64,000 bases of DNA from assembly GCA_947165895.1 (NCBI GenBank), contig CAMVCB010000009.1, positions 1 through 64,000 on the forward strand, given 5' to 3'. Below the pieces are notes generated by a model. That model had not been told where the DNA came from and did no database searches. It was given only the letters and a program-made list of their open reading frames with translations. Shown one piece after another: positions 31,789 to 39,414 of this stretch; positions within the stretch are counted from its first letter, which is position 1, and the number at the start of each line of letters is the position of its first letter. The stretch is from an uncultured Treponema sp. (lineage in GTDB: Bacteria > Spirochaetota > Spirochaetia > Treponematales > Treponemataceae). The translations under genes were made by a program, and so were the position numbers.

Positions 31789-32268
31789 ATGCCAAAATCT
31801 TTGGGACAGGAAATTCTTTTTACCATTCTGATGGTATTTGTTATGGTTTATGCAATGGTTTGCTACAATATTGCGCTTGCGATGGGAGGACTTTCTAATT
31901 CAGTTTTTCTGATTGCCTTCCATGAACTTCCAATTATGATGCCGCTTGCTTTTGTGCTTGATTTTGTTATTGTCGGACCGATTGCCAAGAAAATCACTTT
32001 TTCAAGGTTCAAACCAGAAGAGGCTAATCCGGTATTCATCATCCTTTCCATTTCAATCTGCTCTGTATGGCTGATGTGTCCGCTTATGAGTTTTGCCGCT
32101 ACAATTCTTTTTAAGGGCGGCTTCCAGAAAGAAATGCTCTCAATCTGGCTTCAGACAACTGCTTTTAATTATCCGATGGCCGCTTTCTGGCAGCTGCTTG
32201 TTGCAGGACCTCTTGTTCGTGCAATTTTTGCTTTGATGTTTAAAAACAAGAAACCTGCAGCAAAATAA
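31789..32268 (+). CDS. DUF2798-type membrane protein
   Basis: The 159-residue protein has four hydrophobic helices (ILFTILMVFVMVYAMVCYNI, IMMPLAFVLDFVIVGPIAKK, FIILSISICSVWLMCPLMSF and the final AAFWQLLVAGPLVRAIFALM). The repeated pair of helices ending in VGP/AGP is the DUF2798 pattern. Function is unknown. GGAG precedes the ATG. The 31573-31788 stretch before it holds one small hairpin (GCGCAA...TTGCGC near 31730) and no gene. Confidence 0.78.
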   Translation: MPKSLGQEILFTILMVFVMVYAMVCYNIALAMGGLSNSVFLIAFHELPIMMPLAFVLDFVIVGPIAKKITFSRFKPEEANPVFIILSISICSVWLMCPLMSFAATILFKGGFQKEMLSIWLQTTAFNYPMAAFWQLLVAGPLVRAIFALMFKNKKPAAK

Positions 32269-32335
32269 TTCACTGCAGGCTCCTCAATTAACCTAACTGA
32301 CCATCCTTTTCCATGACATAAGATTTTAATTGTAT

Positions 32336-32442
32336 GGGCGTTCCCGTCCGCTTCGCGGCCGGTCGGGCTTTGCGGGGTCCCGGCTATCGCCTTCATTCCT
32401 TCGGAACTGCCCTTTCAGGGCAGCCCCTACAATCCCTAACGC
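32336..32442 (+). repeat. Modular GC-rich repeat R1
   Basis: It begins GGGCGTTCCCG, contains GGTCGGGCTTTGCGGGG and the hairpin CTGCCCTTTCAGGGCAG, and ends CTACAATCCCTAACGC. It is followed by eight Ts, so it may also end transcription of the DUF2798 gene. Related copies are at 44.7, 52.5, 58.3, 60.5 and 60.8 kb. Confidence 0.75.
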
Positions 32443-32580
32443 TTTTTTTTTAAATATTCTAATTCTGGAGCTGGCGATATTGTTATAAAATCCCCTTCAA
32501 ATTATGGCTAAAAATTTATAGCCTTTTTTTCCATAGGCGGAGTATAAATAAGAGTAATGCAAATGCACAGGAGGTATATT

Positions 32581-33075
32581 ATGGACGAAAAAGAATTCAA
32601 AGAACAGTTACTTTTGGCAGGTGCAAGCGAGAAACAGATTGCAAAAGTTGATTTTGAAAAAATGGAAAGTATCTTTGATAAGGCAAACAGCATAGAAGAT
32701 CTTTGCAAAATTTTAAAAGAAAACTATCCAGACTTTAATGAAGCAGAATTCAAAAAGACCATTGTCGAAAATGAAAAGACAGATGGCGAGGCCCTAGATC
32801 TTTCCGATGCAGATCTTGAATCTGTTGCAGGTGGAAGCGTGGGCAGCTGGCTAAACAAAAATAAGGCCTGGCTCATTCCTGTGGCAGCTTTTGCAGCAGC
32901 TGGTATAGGCTATGGAATATACAAATATAAACAGAATAAATTAATGGCAGAAGCTGAAAAATTGTATCCTGTGAACAAAGGAGAAATTACAAAGGTACTT
33001 ACGCATCATGGCAAGATTGTTGGGGTTGAAGTCAAGAGTGAGCCTATCAAGAGTGATCCTATATATCTGGATTAG
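32581..33075 (+). CDS. Nif11-like double-glycine leader protein, possible bacteriocin/RiPP precursor
   Basis: The 164-residue protein has a Nif11-type helical leader (EFKEQLLLAGASEKQIAKVD, FDKANSIEDLCKILKEN) ending in the processing motif LSDADLESVAGG near residue 83. After the GG comes SVGSWLNKNKAWLIPVAAFA, a hydrophobic helix rich in Ala/Gly, and a charged 50-residue tail. Such leaders direct peptides to cleaving ABC exporters or modifying enzymes. No such enzyme gene is nearby. The long tail is unusual for a bacteriocin, so a secreted membrane-active protein is one alternative. AGGAGGT precedes the ATG. Confidence 0.72.
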   Translation: MDEKEFKEQLLLAGASEKQIAKVDFEKMESIFDKANSIEDLCKILKENYPDFNEAEFKKTIVENEKTDGEALDLSDADLESVAGGSVGSWLNKNKAWLIPVAAFAAAGIGYGIYKYKQNKLMAEAEKLYPVNKGEITKVLTHHGKIVGVEVKSEPIKSDPIYLD

Positions 33076-33082
33076 GATTAAA

Positions 33083-33208
33083 TCACTGCTGATAGTTGAT
33101 GCCAGTAGATTCATAGCCACAGCCAACATCATAATCGTCGCCCAGTGATTCGCGGACAATGTGTTCTCGCTGTTCGCGGGTTGTGTCTTTTATTAAAATA
33201 CTTGCCAT
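33083..33208 (-). pseudogene. Truncated copy (2 of 3) of the small ILIKDTT protein
   Basis: It encodes 41 residues, MASILIKDTTREQREHIVRE through GINYQQ, then stops. It is nearly identical to the first 40 residues of copy 1 at 31345-31572 and ends where copy 3 continues QYIDGKKEI. It is convergent with the Nif11-like gene, whose insertion or recombination may have cut it. Confidence 0.7.
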
Positions 33209-33290
33209 GAGATGCATTTTAGCACGAAATGAGGATTAAATCAGTGTTCTGAAGAACAATCTCTGCTATAATGCAGAAAAGGGAAAAATC

Positions 33291-33608
33291 ATGGTGAATG
33301 AGTTTAATGAATATGTCCACGATTGTTTTTCTGAAGCAGGCGATATTGTCATAAAATCTATGATGGGCGGATACCTTGTATATTTTAAAGGAAAACTGAT
33401 AGGTGACATTTGCGGCGATGAGCTGTTCTTAAAGAGAACACCGACATCGGACAGACTGCTTGCAGATTCCGAACTGCGTTATCCCTATGAAGGTTCTAAG
33501 ACTCTGATGCATGTATTTGACAGTTTTGATGATAAGGCACTGATTCTGGAACTTCTGGAAGGAATGTATGCTGAACTTCTGGAAAAGAAACCAAAGAAAG
33601 CCAGATGA
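33291..33608 (+). CDS. TfoX N-terminal domain protein
   Basis: The 105-residue protein matches the TfoX_N domain: FSEAGDIVIKSMMGGYLVYFKGKLIGDICGDELFLKRT, then LRYPYEGSKTLMHVFDSFDD. Stand-alone versions are common; despite the competence-regulator name they have no shown role. A TATAAT box precedes AAGGGAAAAATC and the ATG. Confidence 0.85.
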   Translation: MVNEFNEYVHDCFSEAGDIVIKSMMGGYLVYFKGKLIGDICGDELFLKRTPTSDRLLADSELRYPYEGSKTLMHVFDSFDDKALILELLEGMYAELLEKKPKKAR

Positions 33609-33652
33609 GAAAAACGGAGACGATATTACAAAACAGTTGATTTTCCAGCTCA

Positions 33653-33684
33653 TATCCCATATATTATTAAGTGGGATATCCCAC
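33653..33684 (+). promoter_or_regulatory. Operator of a toxin-antitoxin pair
   Basis: GTGGGATATCCCAC (33671-33684) is a perfect 14-bp palindrome. A third half-site, TATCCCA, lies at 33653-33659 facing it. The position 45-75 bp before the antitoxin start suits autoregulation. Confidence 0.65.
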
Positions 33685-33727
33685 AAAACACAACTAGCCG
33701 ACCAGCGGCCTTACTCAGGAGGTATAT

Positions 33728-33985
33728 ATGCCAGCATTAGCAGTAAGATCTTATGATTCAAAATTGGACTCAAAAAGAAGAATAACTCTCAGAGCTGCTT
33801 CATACGATTATTATCATGTTGAAGAATATCCTGATGGACGAATCCTCTTGGAACCTCGCGAACTCACAAAGCCATTTGAAGTTTCACAAAACACTCTTTC
33901 TATGATGGATGAAAGCATGAAAAACCTTAAAGCCAGAAAAGCCGGAGATTCTATAGATTTTTCTGCATATGAGGAACTCTTATAA
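33728..33985 (+). CDS. Probable antitoxin of a two-gene module
   Basis: The 85-residue protein has an N-terminal beta-rich half (SKLDSKRRITLRAASYDYYH, EEYPDGRILLEPREL) resembling the AbrB-type or related DNA-binding fold of antitoxins, and a helical charged C-terminus (SMMDESMKNLKARKAGDSID) suited to wrapping a toxin. AGGAGGT precedes the ATG. Its stop overlaps the next gene's start (TAATG), so translation is coupled. Confidence 0.7.
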   Translation: MPALAVRSYDSKLDSKRRITLRAASYDYYHVEEYPDGRILLEPRELTKPFEVSQNTLSMMDESMKNLKARKAGDSIDFSAYEELL

Positions 33986-34362
33986 TGTATAAAATCCGAA
34001 TGGGTATTCCCCAGATGCAGGAACTGTGGGAAAATCTTGAGAAAAAATATAGAGAGCAGACGGCAACTAAAAATGAGCTCAAACTCTTCAAGCTTTTAGT
34101 AAGCTGTTTTTCAAAACTAAGCAATGATCCTCGCTATCCAGGCCTTTGCACTCACGATATTGAAGCTTTAACAAAACGCTACGGCCAGAAAGTTTGGGAA
34201 TCATATCTGGAAAATCACAAACCCGCAGCTGGAAGAATCTTCTGGGTATATGGTCCGAATAAAAATGATATTACAATCATAGGAATTGAACCACACCCTA
34301 ACGATAAAAAAGATGCTTATCAGAAAATCACACTTTCTTCAAAGGCTGAATCTCAGACATAA
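33985..34362 (+). CDS. Probable RelE/ParE-superfamily toxin
   Basis: The 125-residue protein ends GRIFWVYGPNKNDITIIGIEPHPNDKKDAYQKITLSS, a C-terminal strand pattern of RelE-like interferases of the kind found next to AbrB-type antitoxins. The N-terminal half (MQELWENLEKKYREQTATKN) is helical, and LSNDPRYPGLCTHDIEALTKRYG is the typical centre. Overlap with the antitoxin gene and the shared operator support the call. Confidence 0.72.
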   Translation: MYKIRMGIPQMQELWENLEKKYREQTATKNELKLFKLLVSCFSKLSNDPRYPGLCTHDIEALTKRYGQKVWESYLENHKPAAGRIFWVYGPNKNDITIIGIEPHPNDKKDAYQKITLSSKAESQT

Positions 34363-34421
34363 ACAGAAAATAGCGAACAAACCAAAACTGAAAAGAAAAA
34401 GAGAAAATAAGCACTAAACGA

Positions 34422-34458
34422 TCTTCCAAAAACGGAAGGTATTCAGTGATTTGAGGAG
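34422..34458. repeat. Hairpin after the toxin gene, second copy of a dispersed hairpin
   Basis: ATCTTCC and GGAAGGT pair around AAAAAC with outer CACT/AGTG pairing. In reverse it reads ACCTTCCGTTTTTGGAAG, as at 12686-12705. No T-run follows on the plus strand, so terminator function for the toxin gene is doubtful. Confidence 0.5.
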
Positions 34459-34491
34459 ACTTTTCTGCTATAATTGAATTGAGGTTTCAGA

Positions 34492-35130
34492 ATGAAAGAC
34501 GGCAAGATTCCAAATCCAATGACAATTCATCCTATAGCTGGTTATGACAAAGAGATTTATGTAAAACCCACTCTTAAGAATCCAAACATTATCGTTGGTG
34601 ATTTTACTTATATTGCAGATTCCGATTTTGAAAGTCATGTGACTCATCTTTATGAATGGAACGGTGACAAGCTGATTATCGGGAAGTTTTGTCAGATTGC
34701 AGCGGGTGTGGAATTCGTTATGAATGGAGCGAATCATCAGATGAATGCAGTTTCAACTTTTCCTTTCTACACGCTGGAGGGCTGGGACATGGAGGCCCCG
34801 CTGAAAAAAGATTTGCCGCTCAAGGGAGATACTGTCATCGGTAACGATGTTTGGATTGGGCAGAATGCCGTAATCATGCCGGGCGTTCATATTGGCGATG
34901 GTGCCATAATCGGAGCGAATGCCGTAGTTGCAAGTAACATTGCGCCATACACAATCAATGTCGGAAATCCTTGCCGCACAATAAAAAAACGTTTTGATGA
35001 CAAAATGATTAAACTTCTTGAAAAGTTCTGCTGGTGGGATAAGTCAATTGAGGAAATCAATAAGCTGATTCCGATTCTGACAAGTAGTGATTTGGAAATG
35101 GTGAGACGAGAGCTGAAGAAAAGGAAGTAG
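34492..35130 (+). CDS. Xenobiotic acetyltransferase (Vat/CatB type, left-handed beta helix)
   Basis: The 212-residue protein is a hexapeptide-repeat acetyltransferase: GDFTYIADSDFESHVTHLY, KLIIGKFCQIAAGVEFVMNGANHQM with the catalytic His in the NH motif, then TVIGNDVWIGQNAVIMPGVHIGDGAIIGANAVV and NVGNPCRTIKKRF. Family members acetylate streptogramin A or chloramphenicol, but many have other substrates, so resistance cannot be assumed. GAGG precedes the ATG, with TATAAT about 20 bp upstream. Confidence 0.88.
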   Translation: MKDGKIPNPMTIHPIAGYDKEIYVKPTLKNPNIIVGDFTYIADSDFESHVTHLYEWNGDKLIIGKFCQIAAGVEFVMNGANHQMNAVSTFPFYTLEGWDMEAPLKKDLPLKGDTVIGNDVWIGQNAVIMPGVHIGDGAIIGANAVVASNIAPYTINVGNPCRTIKKRFDDKMIKLLEKFCWWDKSIEEINKLIPILTSSDLEMVRRELKKRK

Positions 35131-35139
35131 GATATTAAA

Positions 35140-35525
35140 ATGGCCAGATACATTGCTTTACTTCGCGGAATAAATATCAGCGGGAAAAATAAAATCTCCA
35201 TGCCTGAACTGAAAACTGCCCTTGGCGAAAAAGGTTTTGCAGATGTAAAAACATATCTGAACAGCGGGGAAGTGACAGCAAAGATATTTATGACAATTTG
35301 ATTTTTGCAATTGCTCCAAACAGTATTGAAAGTGTGGCCGAAAAAATCGGGAAGCCGTCTGCAGAACTTGAAAAAGTCCAAATCTGCGGAAATGCGGCCT
35401 TCTGGTCATTTGATCGCAAACTATATGCAAAAGCCAACTGGTGGAAAAAGACTGCGACTCCTGGCATTGGAGAAATGATTACAATCCGAACTGCAAATAC
35501 ATTGCGAAAGATTGCGGAGATGTAA
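35140..35525 (+). pseudogene. DUF1697 gene, frameshifted and internally deleted
   Basis: The first frame encodes the DUF1697 N-terminus MARYIALLRGINISGKNKIS through VKTYLNSGEV, then breaks. Another frame continues DIYDNLIFAIAPNSIESVAEKIG, which turns into C-terminal DUF1697 text ending KANWWKKTATPGIGEMITIR, then NTLRKIAEM and a stop. About 60 codons of the middle are missing. It lies 9 bp after the acetyltransferase gene. Confidence 0.8.
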
Positions 35526-35532
35526 AATCTGA

Positions 35533-35622
35533 ATTGAAACATCGAGCCATACGGGGATTTCTTTTGGAACATTGAAAGGGCAGACTCCGCCGGGAGCAAA
35601 ACCGGTAATTGCTTCAACCTGA
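35533..35622 (-). pseudogene. 90-bp fragment of a YbaK-type gene
   Basis: This stretch is nearly identical to 43571-43660 inside the YbaK-family gene. On the minus strand it encodes the AITGFAPGGVCPFNVPKEIP and VWLDVSMK part. No start or other part of the gene is present. It is sandwiched between the DUF1697 remnant and the membrane-protein gene. Confidence 0.8.
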
Positions 35623-36222
35623 TCAATGAAAAGTATTTTTCGTGATTCTTAAAATCAGCCGGTAAACTGCATAGCAGATTGCGGCACTGATGATTTTATC
35701 AACAAGATTTGTTAGAGTTCCGCCGATGTATGCTGCGACATTCAGATTGCGGATAACCACATAAATTCCCTGAACTGCGTTATCAACCTGAGGAATTGAG
35801 GTGTTTGCTTTATAAAAAAGTGCGCTTATTGTGTCTCCCAGAATTGAGTTTGAAAGAGATGCAAAGAAACCTGCCCACATAAAGCTGGAAGAGGAAAGCA
35901 ATTTATCCTTAAGATGATTTTTTCTTTCTGCACGGAAAACAAAATATGCAATTACAGCTGTAGAAATGTGGCATGTCATAAAAAGGATTCCTGTGTTTGC
36001 AAAAATGTATAAAAGCAGGTTTGAAGCGACAGCGCAGATAAGCCCAGGCACAAGTCCGCACAAGGCAGTTACTGCAATGGTCATCACGGAATCAAGATAG
36101 AGGGGAAATGCAATAAGACCTGCCAGTACTGAGCCCAGGTAATTTATTCCGATTGAAGAGGCAGTAAAGAGGACGATGAAAATTATTTGAGAAACAGAAG
36201 AAAATGACTTTTTATTTGTCAT
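35623..36222 (-). CDS. Membrane protein resembling ECF-type S components (second module)
   Basis: The 199-residue protein has five or six membrane segments (IIFIVLFTASSIGINYLGSV, GLIAFPLYLDSVMTIAVTAL, LVPGLICAVASNLLLYIF and a terminal LVDKIISAAICYAVYRLIL). It parallels the protein at 17.5-18.1 kb in the LPLYxD and DKxIS motifs. It is the last gene of a kinase/regulator/membrane-protein operon; its start overlaps the regulator gene by 11 bp. A partner that feeds a signal to the kinase, or the target of the system, is a fair inference. Confidence 0.75.
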   Translation of the reverse strand: MTNKKSFSSVSQIIFIVLFTASSIGINYLGSVLAGLIAFPLYLDSVMTIAVTALCGLVPGLICAVASNLLLYIFANTGILFMTCHISTAVIAYFVFRAERKNHLKDKLLSSSSFMWAGFFASLSNSILGDTISALFYKANTSIPQVDNAVQGIYVVIRNLNVAAYIGGTLTNLVDKIISAAICYAVYRLILRITKNTFH

Positions 36223-36895
36223 AGATTAGTCCCAGAAGCTTTGCTTTTTCCAGTAAATCGTGACGGTCTTTTATATCCAGTTTTGAGTACACCGCCGTCC
36301 GCTGATTGATTACAGTTTTCTCTGACTTACCGAGTTTTCTTGCAATGTCGATGATTTCCATATTTTGAGACAGCAGGATGAAAATTTCCCGCTCCTTGGC
36401 AGAGAGGTCTTTGTAATTGTCAAAAAGGTAACTCAAATCATTTGTAATGTCGTGGGCACGTCCTTTTTTTGTCAGGAGCGACTGCATTATTTCTGTGGCC
36501 GCCTTGTTGTAGTAGGAATTGCCTTTTGAAATCGTTGTGATTGCAAGCGCAACTTCATCAATTGTGGCGTCTTTTGTAACGTAGCCTTGAACCCCGTTGA
36601 GCAGGGCATTTTGAACATGAATCACATCATTAAACATCGTATAAATCATGATAGAAATAGAGGAGTTGATTTTTTTGATTTCAGGAATTATTTCCAGTCC
36701 GCTTTTTCCGTCAAGATTTAAATCAAGGATTGCAATCTGAAGGTCAGGATTATTTTTTAAGGCCTCAAGGGCAGTCTCGTAATCGCTTGCACAGACAAAA
36801 TCAAAATCCGGATTTTTGCTTTTCAGCATCTCTTTCATTCCGTCCCGCAGTCCTACATGATCATCTACAAACAGAATCTTTAATTGTGATTGCAA
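36212..36895 (-). CDS. NarL/FixJ-type response regulator
   Basis: The 227-residue protein has a receiver domain (KILFVDDHVGLRDGMKEML, phospho-acceptor Asp in AILDLNLDGKSG, Lys in YVTKDA) and a C-terminal LuxR-type helix-turn-helix (LSAKEREIFILLSQNMEIIDIARKLG, then EKTVINQRTAVYSKL). The start codon is TTG, fixed by AAGGAGGAACAACAA directly upstream. The gene begins inside the last 35 bp of the kinase gene, so the pair is translationally coupled. Confidence 0.87.
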   Translation of the reverse strand: MQSQLKILFVDDHVGLRDGMKEMLKSKNPDFDFVCASDYETALEALKNNPDLQIAILDLNLDGKSGLEIIPEIKKINSSISIMIYTMFNDVIHVQNALLNGVQGYVTKDATIDEVALAITTISKGNSYYNKAATEIMQSLLTKKGRAHDITNDLSYLFDNYKDLSAKEREIFILLSQNMEIIDIARKLGKSEKTVINQRTAVYSKLDIKDRHDLLEKAKLLGLIYDK

Positions 36896-37928
36896 TTGTT
36901 GTTCCTCCTTCGTGAATAAAATCTACCGTACCGCCCAAAAGTTCAACGCGTTCCTTAATGTTTGAAACTCCGTAGTGCTGGCGTCCGCCCCTGGTATTTT
37001 TCTCTGTTACTTCTTCTTCGCTAAAGCCTTTTCCGTCATCTTTTATGATGAATTTAAAATCGTCGATGCCGTCTACAAAACGGATTTCCACATTGCTGGC
37101 ATTTGCGTGGCGCGAAATATTGGAAAGAGCTTCCTGCAAAATTCGTATCAGCTCAACCTGAATATTTTCGTTGAGATTCTGAATCTTTGTGGAGCCGACA
37201 TAAACCTTTGTAGAAATATTATAGTTGGCCTCAAGAGTCGCCGCCATCTTTCTTACGATTTCTTCAAAACTCTGATTCAAATCCAAGTGCGTTGCTCCAA
37301 TCATATAGCGAACTTCGTTAAAAGCCTGCTGGGCGTAAAATTTTGATTTTGAAAGGTCTTCTTTTTCAAGATAGAGCTTTAAGGCGGCAAGATCCTGGGC
37401 AACTCCGTCGTGAAGGTTGCGGCTGATTTTAGACTGTTCCTCGTTCATCACCTTGAGCCGCTGAAAATCAATTTTGTTTTTAAAATATTTTTCTGCAATC
37501 AGATACACTGCAATGACAATCAGAATCAGCGAGCAGTAGAGCAGGGAATCGTAGCCAAAGTTGAGGCGGCTTTCAGTCTGGTGCATTTGATTCTGGAAAG
37601 TGATGATTGGTTCAATCGTACTTTTGTTTTCGCCAAGAAGGGTAAGGATTTGAGAAAGTTCTGCCTTAAGGTCAGAATCAAAATAGGTGAAAGGCTCGTA
37701 ATCATACTCCAGTTTTTGAATCAGATTCTGATGATTAAAAATGCCGCTGTTTTCTTCCAGCTGAATCTTAAGCATCTGGGAATTCATATCTGCAATCTTT
37801 TTATTTGTGTAAGTTTTGCAGCCGATGGAAAATCCAAAGTTCAGAACTGCGATATAGATGAAAATAAATTCGATTTTAAAGAGGGACTTTATTTTAAAAC
37901 CTGCTCTTGCAGATGGCCTTTTATTCAT
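36861..37928 (-). CDS. NarL-type sensor histidine kinase with extracytoplasmic domain
   Basis: The 355-residue kinase has two membrane helices (residues about 20-38 and 125-145) bracketing an approximately 85-residue external domain, then the HisKA_3 box SKISRNLHDGVAQDLAALKL and an HATPase domain (ILQEALSNISRHANA, IKDDGKGFSEEE, GVSNIKERVELLGG). Unlike the kinase at 18 kb it has its own sensing region. It is the first gene of a three-gene operon on the minus strand and divergent from the zinc-ribbon operon, with an operator-like palindrome between. Confidence 0.88.
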   Translation of the reverse strand: MNKRPSARAGFKIKSLFKIEFIFIYIAVLNFGFSIGCKTYTNKKIADMNSQMLKIQLEENSGIFNHQNLIQKLEYDYEPFTYFDSDLKAELSQILTLLGENKSTIEPIITFQNQMHQTESRLNFGYDSLLYCSLILIVIAVYLIAEKYFKNKIDFQRLKVMNEEQSKISRNLHDGVAQDLAALKLYLEKEDLSKSKFYAQQAFNEVRYMIGATHLDLNQSFEEIVRKMAATLEANYNISTKVYVGSTKIQNLNENIQVELIRILQEALSNISRHANASNVEIRFVDGIDDFKFIIKDDGKGFSEEEVTEKNTRGGRQHYGVSNIKERVELLGGTVDFIHEGGTTIAITIKDSVCR

Positions 37929-37972
37929 GAGTGTCAGTATATAGCAAAAAGCAATTTTATCTTTGGGAAATT

Positions 37973-38002
37973 TTCCTAAAAATTTGCCATTTTTATTAGG
38001 AA
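37973..38002. promoter_or_regulatory. Palindrome between the kinase operon and the zinc-ribbon operon
   Basis: TTCCTAAAAAT and ATTTTTATTAGGAA form an imperfect inverted repeat (one extra base). TTTCTTAAAGG just to the right is a further related half-site. The position between two divergent operons suits binding by the NarL-type regulator. Confidence 0.5.
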
Positions 38003-38064
38003 GTTTTCTTAAAGGAATTTTGAGGCCATGCGGTAGAATGTTGAAAACTAATTGAGGTGATGAA

Positions 38065-38814
38065 ATGAAGTTTTGTATTAAATGCGGTAATCAGTTGAGT
38101 GACCAGGCAAATTTTTGTGATAAATGCGGCTCGCCAGTTTCAAACGCACAGACTCCTCCTCCAATTCCTGGAGCAAATGAGAATGTTGCAGATGACACAA
38201 AAAGAAAGGAAGTATTTGTAGGAGTTAAAAGAAAATGTCCGGTCTGCGGAGTAGAAGTTCCTGCCTTTGCGCTGACATGTCCCAAAGGTCATGAATTATC
38301 AGGAATAAACGTAAGCAAAACCTCAAAAGATTTTCAGGAAGGACTTATAAAGTACGAGGGAAAAGAAGAGCGTGATTTTGTTGCTTCATTTCCAATTCCA
38401 AATGAAAGAGAAGAACTTGGAAACTTTATGCTTATGGTTGCATCAATCTTAAAGCAGGACATGCAGAATGGTGCAGACCAAATGCGTGTAAGTTCTTTTT
38501 CAAGTAAATTTGATGAAATAAAAAGTAAAGTTTATATGATGTTTAAAAAAGATGATCCGATTTTTGAAGAAACTAAAAAGTGGGAAGCATCTATAAATGA
38601 ATGGTATGACAATTATAAAAAGATCATTGAAGAACGAGCCATTATAAACAGGAAGAAGCAGAAAGAACAGGAAAGAAAGAATAGAAAATGGGAAAGAAAA
38701 CGAAACAGTTTTTGGTATAACGCAAGTGAGGATACAAAAACAGCTTTTATAATTGGCGGGGTAGCAATTGCTCTTTTGTGTATTCTGTGGATCGTTCTCA
38801 AATATACTATGTAA
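38065..38814 (+). CDS. Zinc-ribbon membrane protein
   Basis: The 249-residue protein starts with a zinc ribbon (MKFCIKCGNQLSDQANFCDKC) and has a second Cys pair set (KCPVCGVEVPAFALTCPKGHEL). A helical, charged middle follows, with a Lys/Arg-rich coiled stretch (RAIINRKKQKEQERKNRKWE) and one C-terminal membrane helix (AFIIGGVAIALLCILWIVL). It is likely anchored with its body in the cytoplasm. It begins a four-gene operon with SPFH and small membrane proteins. GAGGTGATGAA precedes the ATG. Confidence 0.8.
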   Translation: MKFCIKCGNQLSDQANFCDKCGSPVSNAQTPPPIPGANENVADDTKRKEVFVGVKRKCPVCGVEVPAFALTCPKGHELSGINVSKTSKDFQEGLIKYEGKEERDFVASFPIPNEREELGNFMLMVASILKQDMQNGADQMRVSSFSSKFDEIKSKVYMMFKKDDPIFEETKKWEASINEWYDNYKKIIEERAIINRKKQKEQERKNRKWERKRNSFWYNASEDTKTAFIIGGVAIALLCILWIVLKYTM

Positions 38815-38841
38815 TACAACACATTTTAACTGAGGTGCTTA

Positions 38842-39414
38842 ATGTCAGAAACAAATATTCAAAATCAAAAAGAGATATTCCTTAAATCAGAATTCTTTTT
38901 ACTTTCTTGGGCTGCTGCCGTTCAACAAAGAAATAGGGGACAGAAACTTTTTAAGAAGAATATTTCGAATGAAAAAAAGAATGAATTCAAGAAGAACTTA
39001 TTTGAGTTTACAGAAGACATCCTAGAAACTTATAAAACGCAAAGAGTAAACGCAAATGTTCATCATGAAAATCTATTACAAGTCCATAAATTTATAAGTG
39101 AAGGAAAAGGGATTTTTACAGATGACTCATATGCATTTAATTTCTCTACTGCACAGAAATATTTTAACATGATGTGTAAATACTATTGGTGTGCAGGATT
39201 CATTGAGGAACCTCCAGAGTTACCTGTTGATAGTATTAACTTATCAAATATTGGAATAAAAGATAGTTGGACGAAAGAAATCATAACAAAAGATGACTAT
39301 GAAAAAGTGATAGAGGATTTTCGTACGAATGAAAGTGTTTCAAGTGAAAGTTCTCTCGCAGTGTGGGAGTTAAAAAACTGGAATAGGAGACAATTTAATG
39401 GGTTTATTCAATAA
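38842..39414 (+). CDS. Hypothetical protein in the SPFH operon
   Basis: The 190-residue soluble, helical protein contains FFLLSWAAAVQQRNRGQKLF and NFSTAQKYFNMMCKYYWCAG. I do not recognise a family. GAGGTG precedes the ATG. Its last 17 bp overlap the SPFH gene, so it belongs functionally with it. Confidence 0.65.
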   Translation: MSETNIQNQKEIFLKSEFFLLSWAAAVQQRNRGQKLFKKNISNEKKNEFKKNLFEFTEDILETYKTQRVNANVHHENLLQVHKFISEGKGIFTDDSYAFNFSTAQKYFNMMCKYYWCAGFIEEPPELPVDSINLSNIGIKDSWTKEIITKDDYEKVIEDFRTNESVSSESSLAVWELKNWNRRQFNGFIQ

